This document shows, piece by piece, positions 52,135 to 60,721 of a stretch of DNA of 64,000 bases (its first letter is position 1; each line of letters begins with the position of its first letter). The DNA is taken from NCBI GenBank assembly GCA_913775095.1, contig CAJYIW010000002.1, positions 62,001-126,000 on the forward strand. Reading direction: 5' to 3'. Made by a program: the position numbers and the translations under genes. Below the pieces are notes generated by a model that did not search any database, was not told the origin of the DNA, and saw nothing but the letters and a program-made list of their open reading frames with translations. This DNA comes from an uncultured Siphonobacter sp. (GTDB lineage Bacteria; Bacteroidota; Bacteroidia; Cytophagales; Spirosomataceae).

Positions 52135-55100
52135 ATGCAAAATCGTGGTGTCATAGTGGCGTTAACCGGCATATTTGCTGCGTTATGCCTCTACTACCTC
52201 TCTTTCACGTTCGTCTCGCAGGATTACAAGAAAAAAGCGACCGAATACGCTACTGATCTCAAAACGGGTGAAGTAGACAAAGCTAAAAAACAACGTTACA
52301 TCGACTCTCTCTGGAAAGAAGATGTCTGGTTAGGAAGTACGCTTCAACAAGTTACTGAACGTGAACTGAACCTCGGTCTTGACCTTCAGGGTGGTATGCA
52401 CGTGATGCTGGAAGTTTCTCCGGCCGACATCATCAAGTCTCTTTCGGGTAACAGCCGTGATCCTAAATTCCTGGAAGCACTGGCCACTACTCAGAAAGAA
52501 CAGGGTAACTCCCAGTCGAACTTTGTAGACGCTTTTGCCAGTAACTTCAAGCGTCTGAACCCAGACAAAAAACTGGCTGACATCTTCGCGAATACGACGA
52601 ACCGGGCGACGATCAACTTCCAGACTTCTGATGCAGACGTGGTGAAGATGATCAAAACGGAAATGGATGGTGCCGTAGATCGGGCCTTTCGCGTGATTCA
52701 GCAACGGGTGGATAAATTCGGGGTTTCTAACCCTAACATCCAGCGTATTCCTAACTCTGGTCGTATTCAGGTAGAGTTAGCGGGCGTGGATGATCCGGCT
52801 CGGGTGCGTAAACTGTTGACGGGTTCTGCGAAACTGGAATTCTGCGAAGTGTATGAATTACAGGAATACGCTCCCGCTCTGGACGGATTAGGTAACATCC
52901 TGCTGGAAGAAGAGCAGGAACAAAGTGCCGCTTTGAAAAGCCCCGCTACGCAACAGGCTTCTGCTGACACCGCAGCTAAGGCTAACAGTGGCTTAGCTTC
53001 TGCCTTGACGAAAAAAGATTCAGGAGCGGCTAAAACAGATACTACAAAATCGACTAACGCAGGTACTGCGTTAACGAAGCTGTTCATTCCCATGCAGGAT
53101 GGACTGGGTGTAGCCGTAAAAGATACGCCTCGCGTAAACGCTCTCTTGGCTCGTAATGACGTTCGTTCATTGTTCCCAACGGACCTGAACTTCGCTTATG
53201 AGTCGAAGCCTCGTAACCTGAACAACAAGGACATCATGGCTCTGATCGCGGTGAAACGTGGTCCTAACGGTGAAGTTCCTTTAGATGGTTCAGTAATCAC
53301 GAACGCAACACAGGATTACGATCAGAGTGGTCGCGTGGACGTTTCCATGCAAATGAACGCCGAAGGTGCCCGTAAGTGGAAAAACCTGACGGGTGCAAAC
53401 GTAGGTCGTCGCATCGCTATTCTTTTGGATGGATACGTACAATCGGCTCCCGTAGTAAACGGAGAAATTCCGAATGGTAACTCCAGTATCTCGGGTAACT
53501 TCACGCTGGAAGAAGGGAAAGATTTAGCTACGGTATTGAAGGCGGGTAAATTACCAGCTCCTACAACCATCGTTGAAGAGGCCGTGATCGGTTCTACGCT
53601 GGGTTCTGAAGCGGTTAATGCCGGGGTTATTTCTTCCGTAATTGGAGTAATCATCGTGTTACTGTTCATGGTTGCGTATTACAACCGTTCCGGCTTTATC
53701 GCTGATATCGCTCTGCTGATTAACCTGTTCTTCCTGATGGGTATTATGGCCTCATTAGGTTCTGTCCTGACATTGCCCGGTATTGCTGGTATCGTATTAT
53801 CAATTGCTATGGCCGTTGATGCGAACGTACTGGTGTTTGAACGGATCAAGGAAGAGTTAGCCCTCGGAAAGCCCATGAAGCTGGCCGTGGCCGATGGGTT
53901 CAAAAATGCTACATCTTCTATCATTGACTCCAATGCCACGACGATGTTATCCGGTCTAATTCTGTTATTCTTCGGAACGGGTCTGATCTTAGGTTTCGCC
54001 GTAACGCTGGTCATTGGTATCATTACTTCGCTGTTCGCTGTATTCTTAGTGAGCCGCGTATTGATGGATACCTGGGTGGACAAAGGCTGGAAAATCAATT
54101 TCGTTTCTAAACTTACCGAAAACTGGTTTAAAGATTCCTCTTTTGACTTCGTATCGAAACGTCGTCTATACTATACCATTTCTTCAGTAATCATCGCGGC
54201 GGGTATCATCTCCGTAGTGATCAAAGGTTTTGGCTTAGGCGTAGATTTCAAAGGTGGTCGTACGTACGTCGTACGTTTCGAAAACAGTGTAAGTACGGAT
54301 GAAGTTCGTGATGCTCTGACGGCTCCTCTGGACGGTGCTCCCGAAGTAAAAACCTACGGTGGTAGCGGTATCGGTGGTAACCAGGTACTGGTAACTACGG
54401 ATTATCTGGTGGATCAAACTACGGTTGAGTCCGATCGTGAAGCTCAGAATAAATTACTTCAGGGTGTTAGCAAAATTGGTAAAGCAGAAATTCTGAGTTC
54501 ATCGAAAGTTGGTCCTACGATTGCCAACGACATGATTTTCTCGTCTCTGTATTCCATTCTGGCCGGTATTGCCGTTGTATTTGCGTACATTCTTCTCCGT
54601 TTCAAGAAGCTGGCCTTCGGTTATGGTGCCATGGTAGCGGTATCACACGACGTTCTGATTATCCTGGCGATCTTCTCCATCTTCAATGGCTTCCTGCCTT
54701 TCTCACTGGACGTGGATCAGTCTTTCGTAGGAGCCTTGCTGACGATTATGGGTTACTCCATGAACGATACCGTCGTTGTATTTGACCGGGTTCGTGAATA
54801 CCTGCGGGAAGGCAGTGCGAAAAATGAGTCGATTCCAACGATCATCAACAACGCCCTGAACTCTACGCTGAGCCGTACGGCCGTAACGGGTCTTTCGACG
54901 ATGCTGGTACTGATCGTTCTGTTCTTCTTCGGTGGTGAAACCATTCGTGGCTTCTCATTCGCCATGTTGATCGGGGTAATCGTAGGTACGTATTCTTCGC
55001 TCTTCGTGGCCACGCCAATCGTAGTTGACTTCCTGAAAAAAGATCAGGAGAAAAACGCTCTGGCGGTTAATGACGTGAAAGTGGTAAAACCTGCGGATAA

Positions 55101-55212
55101 GTTTGCCGTTCCTTCTCCCGAAGATTTTCTGATCGAAGGCGAAGAGCAACAGGCTCCCGAAGAAAAAGCCAAAAAAGAGAAAAAGGATCGCATCATTAAG
55201 CCGAAACTTTAA
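52135..55212 (+). CDS. secDF: Fused protein translocase subunit SecDF
   Basis: An inner-membrane RND-like motor that uses the proton gradient to finish Sec-dependent export. SecD and SecF are one 1025-residue protein with about twelve transmembrane helices, as in most Bacteroidota. The SecD part has the first periplasmic domain with LGLDLQGGMHVMLEV (80-94) and RVDKFGVSNPNIQRIP. The transmembrane core has DANVLVFERIKEEL. The SecF part has LGVDFKGGRTYVVRFE and STLSRTAVTGLSTML with the DxxVVVFDR-type motif. An Ala/Ser/Thr/Lys-rich low-complexity insert lies at about 258-315. The C-tail is Lys/Glu-rich. Codon use (many CGT and GGT) suggests strong expression. Confidence 0.97.
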   Translation: MQNRGVIVALTGIFAALCLYYLSFTFVSQDYKKKATEYATDLKTGEVDKAKKQRYIDSLWKEDVWLGSTLQQVTERELNLGLDLQGGMHVMLEVSPADIIKSLSGNSRDPKFLEALATTQKEQGNSQSNFVDAFASNFKRLNPDKKLADIFANTTNRATINFQTSDADVVKMIKTEMDGAVDRAFRVIQQRVDKFGVSNPNIQRIPNSGRIQVELAGVDDPARVRKLLTGSAKLEFCEVYELQEYAPALDGLGNILLEEEQEQSAALKSPATQQASADTAAKANSGLASALTKKDSGAAKTDTTKSTNAGTALTKLFIPMQDGLGVAVKDTPRVNALLARNDVRSLFPTDLNFAYESKPRNLNNKDIMALIAVKRGPNGEVPLDGSVITNATQDYDQSGRVDVSMQMNAEGARKWKNLTGANVGRRIAILLDGYVQSAPVVNGEIPNGNSSISGNFTLEEGKDLATVLKAGKLPAPTTIVEEAVIGSTLGSEAVNAGVISSVIGVIIVLLFMVAYYNRSGFIADIALLINLFFLMGIMASLGSVLTLPGIAGIVLSIAMAVDANVLVFERIKEELALGKPMKLAVADGFKNATSSIIDSNATTMLSGLILLFFGTGLILGFAVTLVIGIITSLFAVFLVSRVLMDTWVDKGWKINFVSKLTENWFKDSSFDFVSKRRLYYTISSVIIAAGIISVVIKGFGLGVDFKGGRTYVVRFENSVSTDEVRDALTAPLDGAPEVKTYGGSGIGGNQVLVTTDYLVDQTTVESDREAQNKLLQGVSKIGKAEILSSSKVGPTIANDMIFSSLYSILAGIAVVFAYILLRFKKLAFGYGAMVAVSHDVLIILAIFSIFNGFLPFSLDVDQSFVGALLTIMGYSMNDTVVVFDRVREYLREGSAKNESIPTIINNALNSTLSRTAVTGLSTMLVLIVLFFFGGETIRGFSFAMLIGVIVGTYSSLFVATPIVVDFLKKDQEKNALAVNDVKVVKPADKFAVPSPEDFLIEGEEQQAPEEKAKKEKKDRIIKPKL

Positions 55213-55259
55213 TCAGTTGACTGTTTTCAGTTGACTGGTAATATGCCGTGTAAATGGAC

Positions 55260-55324
55260 AACTGAACACTAAATAAAAGAGGCCCGCCGAAGTTCGGCGG
55301 GCCTCTTTTATTTAGTGTTCAGTT
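55260..55324. terminator. 65-nt perfect palindrome between secDF and folA
   Basis: Two perfect 32-nt arms (55260-55291 and 55293-55324) around a single G. The core is AAAAGAGGCCCGCCGAA with its complement ending in CTCTTTT; pairing then continues through TTTAGTGTTCAGTT and its complement. It works as a bidirectional terminator for convergent secDF and folA, but the arms are about twice the length needed. Confidence 0.85.
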
Positions 55325-55380
55325 ATGACCCCGGAATAGTGGGATAACTTTTAGAGAAGAATAAATGCTAAGAGAAAATG

Positions 55381-55872
55381 TTACTTACGAACGTAGGTAA
55401 CGAAGGAATAAGCTACGGAATGCTTTTCGTCAACGGGATGATCTTCTCGTTTGGTTAACTCAAAGTCAGCCGGATCGAATGCCGGGAAATAGGCGTCACC
55501 TTTGAATGCTCCGTGAATGAAGGTTAGCTCCAGTTGGTCGGCTTTAGGTAAGGTTTCGGTATAAATTTGAGCTCCGCCCAAAACGATCACTTCTGTTTCA
55601 TTACGGTACCGTTCCAATGCTTCTTCAATACTGCTCACTACTTCGAAACCGGGATCGACTTCGTAATTAGGCTGACTGGTCACCACAATGTTTCCTACTT
55701 CTGACCAGATGCGATCAGGCGTATCATAGCTTTTTCGCCCCATGATGGTTTTCTTTCCACGGATCAGTTGCTCAACGTGAGCGTGATCGTTGGGTAAAGA
55801 AGGCCAGGGAAGAATTCCATGGTTCCCAATCAGACGATTGGAATCCATCGCTGCGACAAGTGTAATTTTCAT
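55381..55872 (-). CDS. folA: Dihydrofolate reductase
   Basis: Reduces dihydrofolate to tetrahydrofolate with NADPH. 163 residues from ATG 55872; the frame is open upstream to 55980, but MKITLVAAMDSNRLIGNHG is the family start. LPWPSLPNDHAHVEQLIRGK carries the conserved active-site loop, with Asn-Asp before His. MGRKSYDTP and VLGGAQIYTETLP are the NADPH and fold signatures. thyA, often adjacent, is not here. Confidence 0.95.
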   Translation of the reverse strand: MKITLVAAMDSNRLIGNHGILPWPSLPNDHAHVEQLIRGKKTIMGRKSYDTPDRIWSEVGNIVVTSQPNYEVDPGFEVVSSIEEALERYRNETEVIVLGGAQIYTETLPKADQLELTFIHGAFKGDAYFPAFDPADFELTKREDHPVDEKHSVAYSFVTYVRK

Positions 55873-55998
55873 ACTAAGTATATCGAGGTGAAGTATAAGC
55901 TCCGGCCTCAAAATAACAGGCTCTGCGTTAAGTATCCAAACTAAGACTGCCAGCAAAGGGCTGGCAGTACAAGAGAACAAAGAGTAGAAAATTTAAAA

Positions 55999-56643
55999 TC
56001 AGGCTGCCATACTGAAATGATCAGCGGTTTCATCAGGACTGATTTTCAATACATTGGCGAGTGTTAGAGTGATCAGCGTTTTGGAGGCCATCCAGAGCGG
56101 AATCCGGGCAATTTGCGAGAAAAGATCAACGGTAATATCGTCGTGTTCGCCCAGATATTTCATGAGTACTTCCTCTTTCCGACCGTACTTGAATTTAATG
56201 TCCTGCACGCGGTCTTCCCATTTCAGAATCTGCCGCACTTCCTTACTGGCCTGAATCGAGCGATCATTGACCCGGACGTAGGTTTTCTTTTCCGGTTTTG
56301 CCGCATCCAGACTCACGTAATGGGGACGTTGCTGACTGCGGGGAATACGAAACACCAGGACTTCGCGGTCATTTTCGACGTACACTCGTTCAAGGATGTA
56401 TTCAATTTCAGGAAAGCAGTATTTTTCAATAGCCCGACAGAGAATAAACTCATCATCATCGGCGAATTTCAGACCGGGGATGGACTTGTCGTCACCTACG
56501 CCGACCAGTAAAATTCCCCCCTGGGTATTGGCGAAAGCAACGATCTCGCGGATAATTTTTTCGGGATGGTTTGCTTTGAGCTTAAACTCCAGCCGCTCGT
56601 GTTCACCTTTCTTCACTAATTCTTTCAGGGCTCGAAGATCCAT
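55999..56643 (-). CDS. AlbA_2/Schlafen-like ATP-binding domain protein
   Basis: About 214 residues from ATG 56643; a longer frame to 56730 exists, with three more Met codons, but MDLRALKELVKKGEHERLEFK resembles the usual family start. The AlbA_2 domain (PF04326) is visible in LEFKLKANHPEKIIREIVAFANTQGG (two segments) and ILLVGVGDDKSIPG. The C-terminal half is a helical region like a winged helix. Such proteins are annotated as putative DNA-binding or ATP-binding regulators; the true activity is unknown. It is 126 nt upstream of folA on the same strand. Confidence 0.82.
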   Translation of the reverse strand: MDLRALKELVKKGEHERLEFKLKANHPEKIIREIVAFANTQGGILLVGVGDDKSIPGLKFADDDEFILCRAIEKYCFPEIEYILERVYVENDREVLVFRIPRSQQRPHYVSLDAAKPEKKTYVRVNDRSIQASKEVRQILKWEDRVQDIKFKYGRKEEVLMKYLGEHDDITVDLFSQIARIPLWMASKTLITLTLANVLKISPDETADHFSMAA

Positions 56644-56866
56644 CGTGCCACGTACACTGCGGGTTGCGGTTTTTTCCGCCATTCCCGACCAGCCATCCTT
56701 CATGACCATCGTAGTTAGAGGGTTTCTCAAATTTACTTAATCAGTTCAAAGAAAAAAGCCTTCTCAATGAAATAATTTTACTGATAAAAAAGGATTTTCT
56801 CCCCAAAAAATTCCAAACATTTCAGCCTAATTTGTCGTTTCAACTCAGGTATCATTTGATCATCGT

Positions 56867-57322
56867 ATGGAACTGTTCTGGAATATTTTAATCGCTATAG
56901 GAACGTTTTTTCTCATGGAGGCCGTCGCCTGGTCTACGCATAAATACATCATGCACGGCTGGCTCTGGTCCTGGCACGAGGATCACCACAATCATCATCC
57001 CGGCTTTTTTGAAAAGAACGATTATTTCGCCGTGGTGTTTGCTACCGTGGCGATTTCTTTAATCATTGCCGGTTTAAAAATCCCCGGTTTTGAGTTTCTG
57101 CTGTGGATGGGAGTGGGGGTAACGGGTTACGGGATCTTCTACTTTGTTTTTCACGACGTAATTGTGCACCGTCGGATCAAAATCAGATTTGTCGCCCGCT
57201 CCCGCTACATGAAACGCATGATGCGGGCTCACTACATTCACCATAAAGTTCATACCAAGCGGGGAGCCCAGGCCTTCGGTTTCCTCTACGCCCCCAAGAA
57301 ATTTGAGAAGATGAAAATGTGA
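56867..57322 (+). CDS. crtZ: Beta-carotene hydroxylase CrtZ
   Basis: A di-iron membrane hydroxylase (fatty acid hydroxylase superfamily) that adds 3-OH groups to beta-rings, giving zeaxanthin. 151 residues with the expected histidine clusters: HKYIMH (25-30), HEDHHNHH (37-44), FHDVIVHRR and HYIHHKVH (about 121-128). About four hydrophobic segments. There is no other carotenoid gene in the window, so it stands apart from any crt cluster; many Cytophagales are pigmented. Confidence 0.93.
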   Translation: MELFWNILIAIGTFFLMEAVAWSTHKYIMHGWLWSWHEDHHNHHPGFFEKNDYFAVVFATVAISLIIAGLKIPGFEFLLWMGVGVTGYGIFYFVFHDVIVHRRIKIRFVARSRYMKRMMRAHYIHHKVHTKRGAQAFGFLYAPKKFEKMKM

Positions 57323-57365
57323 GGGTTTTGAGTTTGGGGTTTAGTGTTTAAAGTTTTGAGTTTTT
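57323..57365. repeat. GTTTTGAGTTT/GGGTTTAG repeat tract after crtZ
   Basis: GGGTTTTGAGTTTGGGGTTTAG is followed by TGTTTAAAGTTTTGAGTTT; the word GTTTTGAGTTT occurs twice within 35 nt, and the complementary AACTCAAAACTCCAAACTT lies at 57456-57475. It shares its words with 49508-49602. Confidence 0.5.
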
Positions 57366-57406
57366 GCTGGTTATCCTAAGAACTTTTTTCTGGTTATTGT
57401 ACTAAC

Positions 57407-57444
57407 AAAGAAGACCTTCCAGCTTTCGTTGGAAGGTCTTCTTT
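57407..57444. terminator. Bidirectional terminator between crtZ and ffh
   Basis: AAAGAAGACCTTCCA / TGGAAGGTCTTCTTT, perfect 15-bp arms with an 8-nt loop. Confidence 0.85.
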
Positions 57445-57474
57445 ATTGGAAGTCATTAACTCAAAACTCCAAAC

Positions 57475-58806
57475 TTATTTTTTGAGCATATTCATATTCG
57501 GCAGTTTCATTTTGCCGTCCTGAACTTTGTTCATGGTTTTCATCATCTTCCGCATCTCTTCGAATTGCTTCATCAGGTTGTTTACCTGCTGAATGCTCGT
57601 GCCTGAACCAGTGGCAATGCGGCGACGGCGAGAGCCATCAATGAGATCCGGATTTTTGCGTTCTTTCAAAGTCATCGAGCTAATGATGGCTTCAATGGGC
57701 TTGAACGAATCGTTGCTGATGTCTACGTCTTTAATAGCTCCGCCCAGACCGGGAATCATCCCCATCAGATCTTTGATGTTACCCATCTTCTTGATCTGCT
57801 GAAGCTGGGAGTAAAAATCTTCGAAGTTGAACTGGTTCTGACGAATCTGCTTGTTAATGCGGTTGGCTTCCTCTTCGTCAAATGCCTGCTGAGCCCGTTC
57901 CACCAGCGACAGCACGTCACCCATGCCGAGAATCCGGCTGGCCATACGGTCGGGATAGAAGATATCCAGATCTTCCATCTTCTCGCCCGTGGACATGTAT
58001 TTGATGGGTTTGCTAACCACCTGACGAATGGAAAGGGCCGCACCCCCACGGGAATCCCCGTCTAACTTAGTCAATACTACGCCATCAAAATTCAGACGAT
58101 CGTTGAAGGTCTTGGCCGTGTTCACGGCATCCTGACCCGTCATTGAATCCACTACGAACAGCGTTTCCGTTGGTTCGATGGCTTTCTTGACGTTTTCAAC
58201 CTCCTGCATCATGGCCTCATCAATGGCCAGACGACCGGCGGTATCGATGATGACTACGTTTTTGGAGTTTTTCTTGGCGTATTCAACGGCGTTGCGGGCA
58301 ATCTCAACCGCGTTTTTATTATCAGGCTCCGCGTATACTTCTACGCCAATCTGCTCGCCCAGGGTTTGCAGCTGGGCAATGGCTGCCGGACGGTAGATAT
58401 CGCAGGCCGCCACGATCACCTGACGACCCTGTTTCTTGATATTATGAGCCAGTTTTCCGGTAAATGTCGTTTTACCGGAGCCTTGCAGACCGGCAATCAG
58501 AACAATAGCCGGTGAGCCTTTCAGATTGACACTTTCCGCCTGACCGCCCATCAGTTCAGTAAGCTTATCGTGCACAATCTTCACCAGCATCTGACCGGGT
58601 TCTACCGCAATCATGATTTTCTGGCCGATGGCTTCTTCCCGGATCTGGTCCGTAATATCTTTAGCTACTTTAAAGTTAACATCGGCGTCGGTCAGGGCCC
58701 GACGGATTTCTTTAACGGTCGAGGCCACATTTACATCCGTAATTTTGCCGCTACCTTTCAGCGTACGGATGGCTTTATTGAGCTTGTCCTGTAAATTATC
58801 AAACAT
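57475..58806 (-). CDS. ffh: Signal recognition particle protein Ffh
   Basis: The SRP54 GTPase that binds signal sequences with 4.5S RNA and delivers ribosomes to FtsY. Order: N domain (1-90), G domain with GLQGSGKTT (106-114), DTAGRLAIDE and TKLDGDSRGGAALS, and the Met-rich M domain (about 320-443) with a short C-tail. 443 residues is normal. Upstream is a good -7 element (58901-58908). Confidence 0.98.
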   Translation of the reverse strand: MFDNLQDKLNKAIRTLKGSGKITDVNVASTVKEIRRALTDADVNFKVAKDITDQIREEAIGQKIMIAVEPGQMLVKIVHDKLTELMGGQAESVNLKGSPAIVLIAGLQGSGKTTFTGKLAHNIKKQGRQVIVAACDIYRPAAIAQLQTLGEQIGVEVYAEPDNKNAVEIARNAVEYAKKNSKNVVIIDTAGRLAIDEAMMQEVENVKKAIEPTETLFVVDSMTGQDAVNTAKTFNDRLNFDGVVLTKLDGDSRGGAALSIRQVVSKPIKYMSTGEKMEDLDIFYPDRMASRILGMGDVLSLVERAQQAFDEEEANRINKQIRQNQFNFEDFYSQLQQIKKMGNIKDLMGMIPGLGGAIKDVDISNDSFKPIEAIISSMTLKERKNPDLIDGSRRRRIATGSGTSIQQVNNLMKQFEEMRKMMKTMNKVQDGKMKLPNMNMLKK

Positions 58807-58900
58807 GGTGAATTAAGGAAATGCTGTAAAGTGTGGCCAAATGAGAGCCTTGCGTTAGCTTTAGAATCCCTCTACAGATCGTATTTTTTATATTTTTTTG

Positions 58901-58908
58901 CAAAGTTA
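58901..58908 (-). promoter_or_regulatory. Putative -7 element for ffh
   Basis: TAACTTTG on the minus strand, followed by C, is a full TAnnTTTG match 94 nt before the ffh start. There is no TTG at the expected -33. Confidence 0.45.
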
Positions 58909-58983
58909 CCATTCCCGATTGAGTATTTGAATAGATAAAATGGTATAAACCGTTTTTTTTTAGCTTCGTTTCCCCGTCCTGCT

Positions 58984-58991
58984 TACCTTTG
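58984..58991 (+). promoter_or_regulatory. Putative -7 element for icd
   Basis: TACCTTTG, a full match, 39 nt before the chosen ATG at 59031. A run of eight T lies in the -33 region instead of TTG. Confidence 0.45.
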
Positions 58992-59030
58992 GGGTTCAAT
59001 TCATTACCTGACTCTTTCCGACGTCTAATC

Positions 59031-60260
59031 ATGCAGAAAATTAAAGTAGCGAACCCAGTCGTTGAACTCGATGGGGACGAAATGACCCGAATCATCTGGA
59101 AGTTTATCAAGGAAAAGCTGATTCTTCCCTATGTTGATGTCGATATTAAATACTACGATTTAGGAATCGAATACCGTGACGAGACGAACGATCAGGTGAC
59201 GGTAGATGCCGCTAACGCCATCAAAGAATACGGTGTTGGTATTAAATGTGCTACCATTACTCCAGATGAAGCTCGGGTGAAAGAATTCAACCTGAAGCAA
59301 ATGTGGCGTTCTCCAAACGGAACGATTCGTAACATCCTGGATGGTACGGTATTCCGCGAGCCTATCGTAATGCAGAACGTTCCTCGTCTGGTTTCTACCT
59401 GGACTTCTCCCATCATCGTAGGCCGTCACGCTTTTGGTGATCAATACCGGGCAACGGATTTCGTAGTACCTGGCAAAGGTAAGCTGACGATGAAATTCGA
59501 AGGCGAAGACGGAACCGTACAGGAATACGATGTATTCAACTTCCCCGGTGCTGGTGTGGCCATGGGTATGTATAACCTGGACGAGTCGATCGCTGGTTTT
59601 GCTCGTTCCTGTTTCCAGGTAGGTCTGCAAAAAGGCTGGCCTGTGTACCTGTCTACGAAAAACACGATCCTGAAAAAATACGATGGTCGTTTCAAAGACG
59701 TATTCCAGGCAGTTTTTGATGCTGAATTCGCTGAGAAATTCAAAGAAGCAGGTATCACCTACGAACACCGTCTGATTGACGACATGGTAGCGGCAGCTCT
59801 GAAATGGAGTGGTAGCTACGTTTGGGCTTGTAAAAACTACGACGGTGACGTACAGTCAGATACCGTAGCTCAGGGCTTTGGTTCTTTAGGTCTGATGACT
59901 TCCGTACTGTTAACGCCCGATGGTTCCGTAATGGAAGCGGAAGCGGCTCACGGTACGGTAACGCGTCACTACCGCGAACACCAGAAAGGTAACCGTACTT
60001 CTACGAACCCAATCGCTTCGATCTACGCCTGGACGCGTGGTCTGGCCTTCCGTGGTAAACTGGATGGTAACGAAGAACTGATCCGTTTTGCAACGGCACT
60101 GGAAGAAGTTTGCGTTGAAACCGTTGAAGCGGGTAAAATGACTAAAGATTTAGCCATTACCATCCACGGTAACAAAGTAAATCACGGTGAGCATTACTTA
60201 TACACCGAAGAGTTCCTGGACGAGCTGGACAAAGGCTTACAGGTAAAACTCGCGAAATAA
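59031..60260 (+). CDS. icd: NADP-dependent isocitrate dehydrogenase, eukaryote-like type
   Basis: Oxidises isocitrate to 2-oxoglutarate, making NADPH. 409 residues from ATG 59031; the frame is open from 58989, but the extra residues overlap the -7 element. The sequence is of the homodimeric type II kind found in eukaryotes and some bacteria, not E. coli Icd: [40 protein letters not shown], the substrate-site Ser in [18 protein letters not shown], and [19 protein letters not shown]. Codon use favours CGT, GGT and AAC, as expected for a strongly expressed enzyme. Confidence 0.96.
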   Translation: MQKIKVANPVVELDGDEMTRIIWKFIKEKLILPYVDVDIKYYDLGIEYRDETNDQVTVDAANAIKEYGVGIKCATITPDEARVKEFNLKQMWRSPNGTIRNILDGTVFREPIVMQNVPRLVSTWTSPIIVGRHAFGDQYRATDFVVPGKGKLTMKFEGEDGTVQEYDVFNFPGAGVAMGMYNLDESIAGFARSCFQVGLQKGWPVYLSTKNTILKKYDGRFKDVFQAVFDAEFAEKFKEAGITYEHRLIDDMVAAALKWSGSYVWACKNYDGDVQSDTVAQGFGSLGLMTSVLLTPDGSVMEAEAAHGTVTRHYREHQKGNRTSTNPIASIYAWTRGLAFRGKLDGNEELIRFATALEEVCVETVEAGKMTKDLAITIHGNKVNHGEHYLYTEEFLDELDKGLQVKLAK

Positions 60261-60277
60261 TTACGAGTCAGTTTGCT

Positions 60278-60315
60278 AAAAAGGCACTTATCCGTCAGGG
60301 TAAGTGCCTTTTTTA
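60278..60315. terminator. Bidirectional terminator between icd and the acidic microprotein gene
   Basis: AAAAAGGCACTTA / TAAGTGCCTTTTT (13 bp, 10-nt loop) with A and T runs outside. Confidence 0.85.
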
Positions 60316-60332
60316 TGGGAGTAGGCGTAAGA

Positions 60333-60494
60333 TTACATATCGTCCAGTTCTTCTTCTTCGAAGTCATCGGTATCTTCATCTTCATCATCCTGCTCCGCTG
60401 TAAACTCGTCCATTTCTTCGGCAGGATCCATGGTATCTCCGCTTTCATCCATGGGTTCATCAAAAAATTCGAAATCGTCCTCGGGTATGCTCAT
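60333..60494 (-). CDS. Hyperacidic 53-residue protein
   Basis: ATG 60494 to TAA 60333. The protein begins MSIPEDDFEFFDEPMDE and ends DDFEEEELDDM. 29 of the 53 residues are Asp or Glu, and there is no Lys, Arg or His. It has no signal or membrane segment and is probably disordered. It is too short for many ORF callers, and overlapping longer frames hide it. Support for a real gene: its own promoter 25 nt upstream (60519-60550, TTG-N21-TACATTTG) and a terminator just after the stop. A nucleic-acid mimic, a chaperone-like tail or a metal/cation buffer are guesses only. Confidence 0.7.
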   Translation of the reverse strand: MSIPEDDFEFFDEPMDESGDTMDPAEEMDEFTAEQDDEDEDTDDFEEEELDDM

Positions 60495-60518
60495 AAGTTT
60501 TAGGTGTTAGATTACACT

Positions 60519-60550
60519 CAAATGTAAACGTAACTATTTCATCGAATCAA
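60519..60550 (-). promoter_or_regulatory. Promoter of the acidic microprotein gene
   Basis: On the minus strand: TTG (60550-60548), a 21-nt spacer, TACATTTG (60526-60519). The spacing and -7 sequence are the same as those of the tRNA promoter at 20858-20889. The predicted start lies about 18 nt before the ATG. Confidence 0.7.
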
Positions 60551-60721
60551 GACCTGAAATGCCTTTTATTGTTTTGTGAAATTTGACAAAGGGATACTTA
60601 ACGAAAGAGAAGTCCCTGAAAGAGGAAGTAAATTAGGTCCTGGCTTCGCATAATCTTGCCTCAAGCCTGTCCCCACGCCTATTTTTTGCTTTACTTTGGC
60701 AGCAAATCCTATTACTGTCTT

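Noticed and set aside
60194-60463. An 89-codon minus-strand frame over the acidic microprotein gene
   Set aside because: It is Lys/Met/Pro-rich with random composition and runs through the icd 3' end and a terminator. The overlapping 53-codon frame has the promoter and the terminator in the right places.
60691-60700. TTACTTTGGC before the GlmU-like gene as a -7 element
   Set aside because: The spacing within the element is one base short of TAnnTTTG and no -33 TTG is present.
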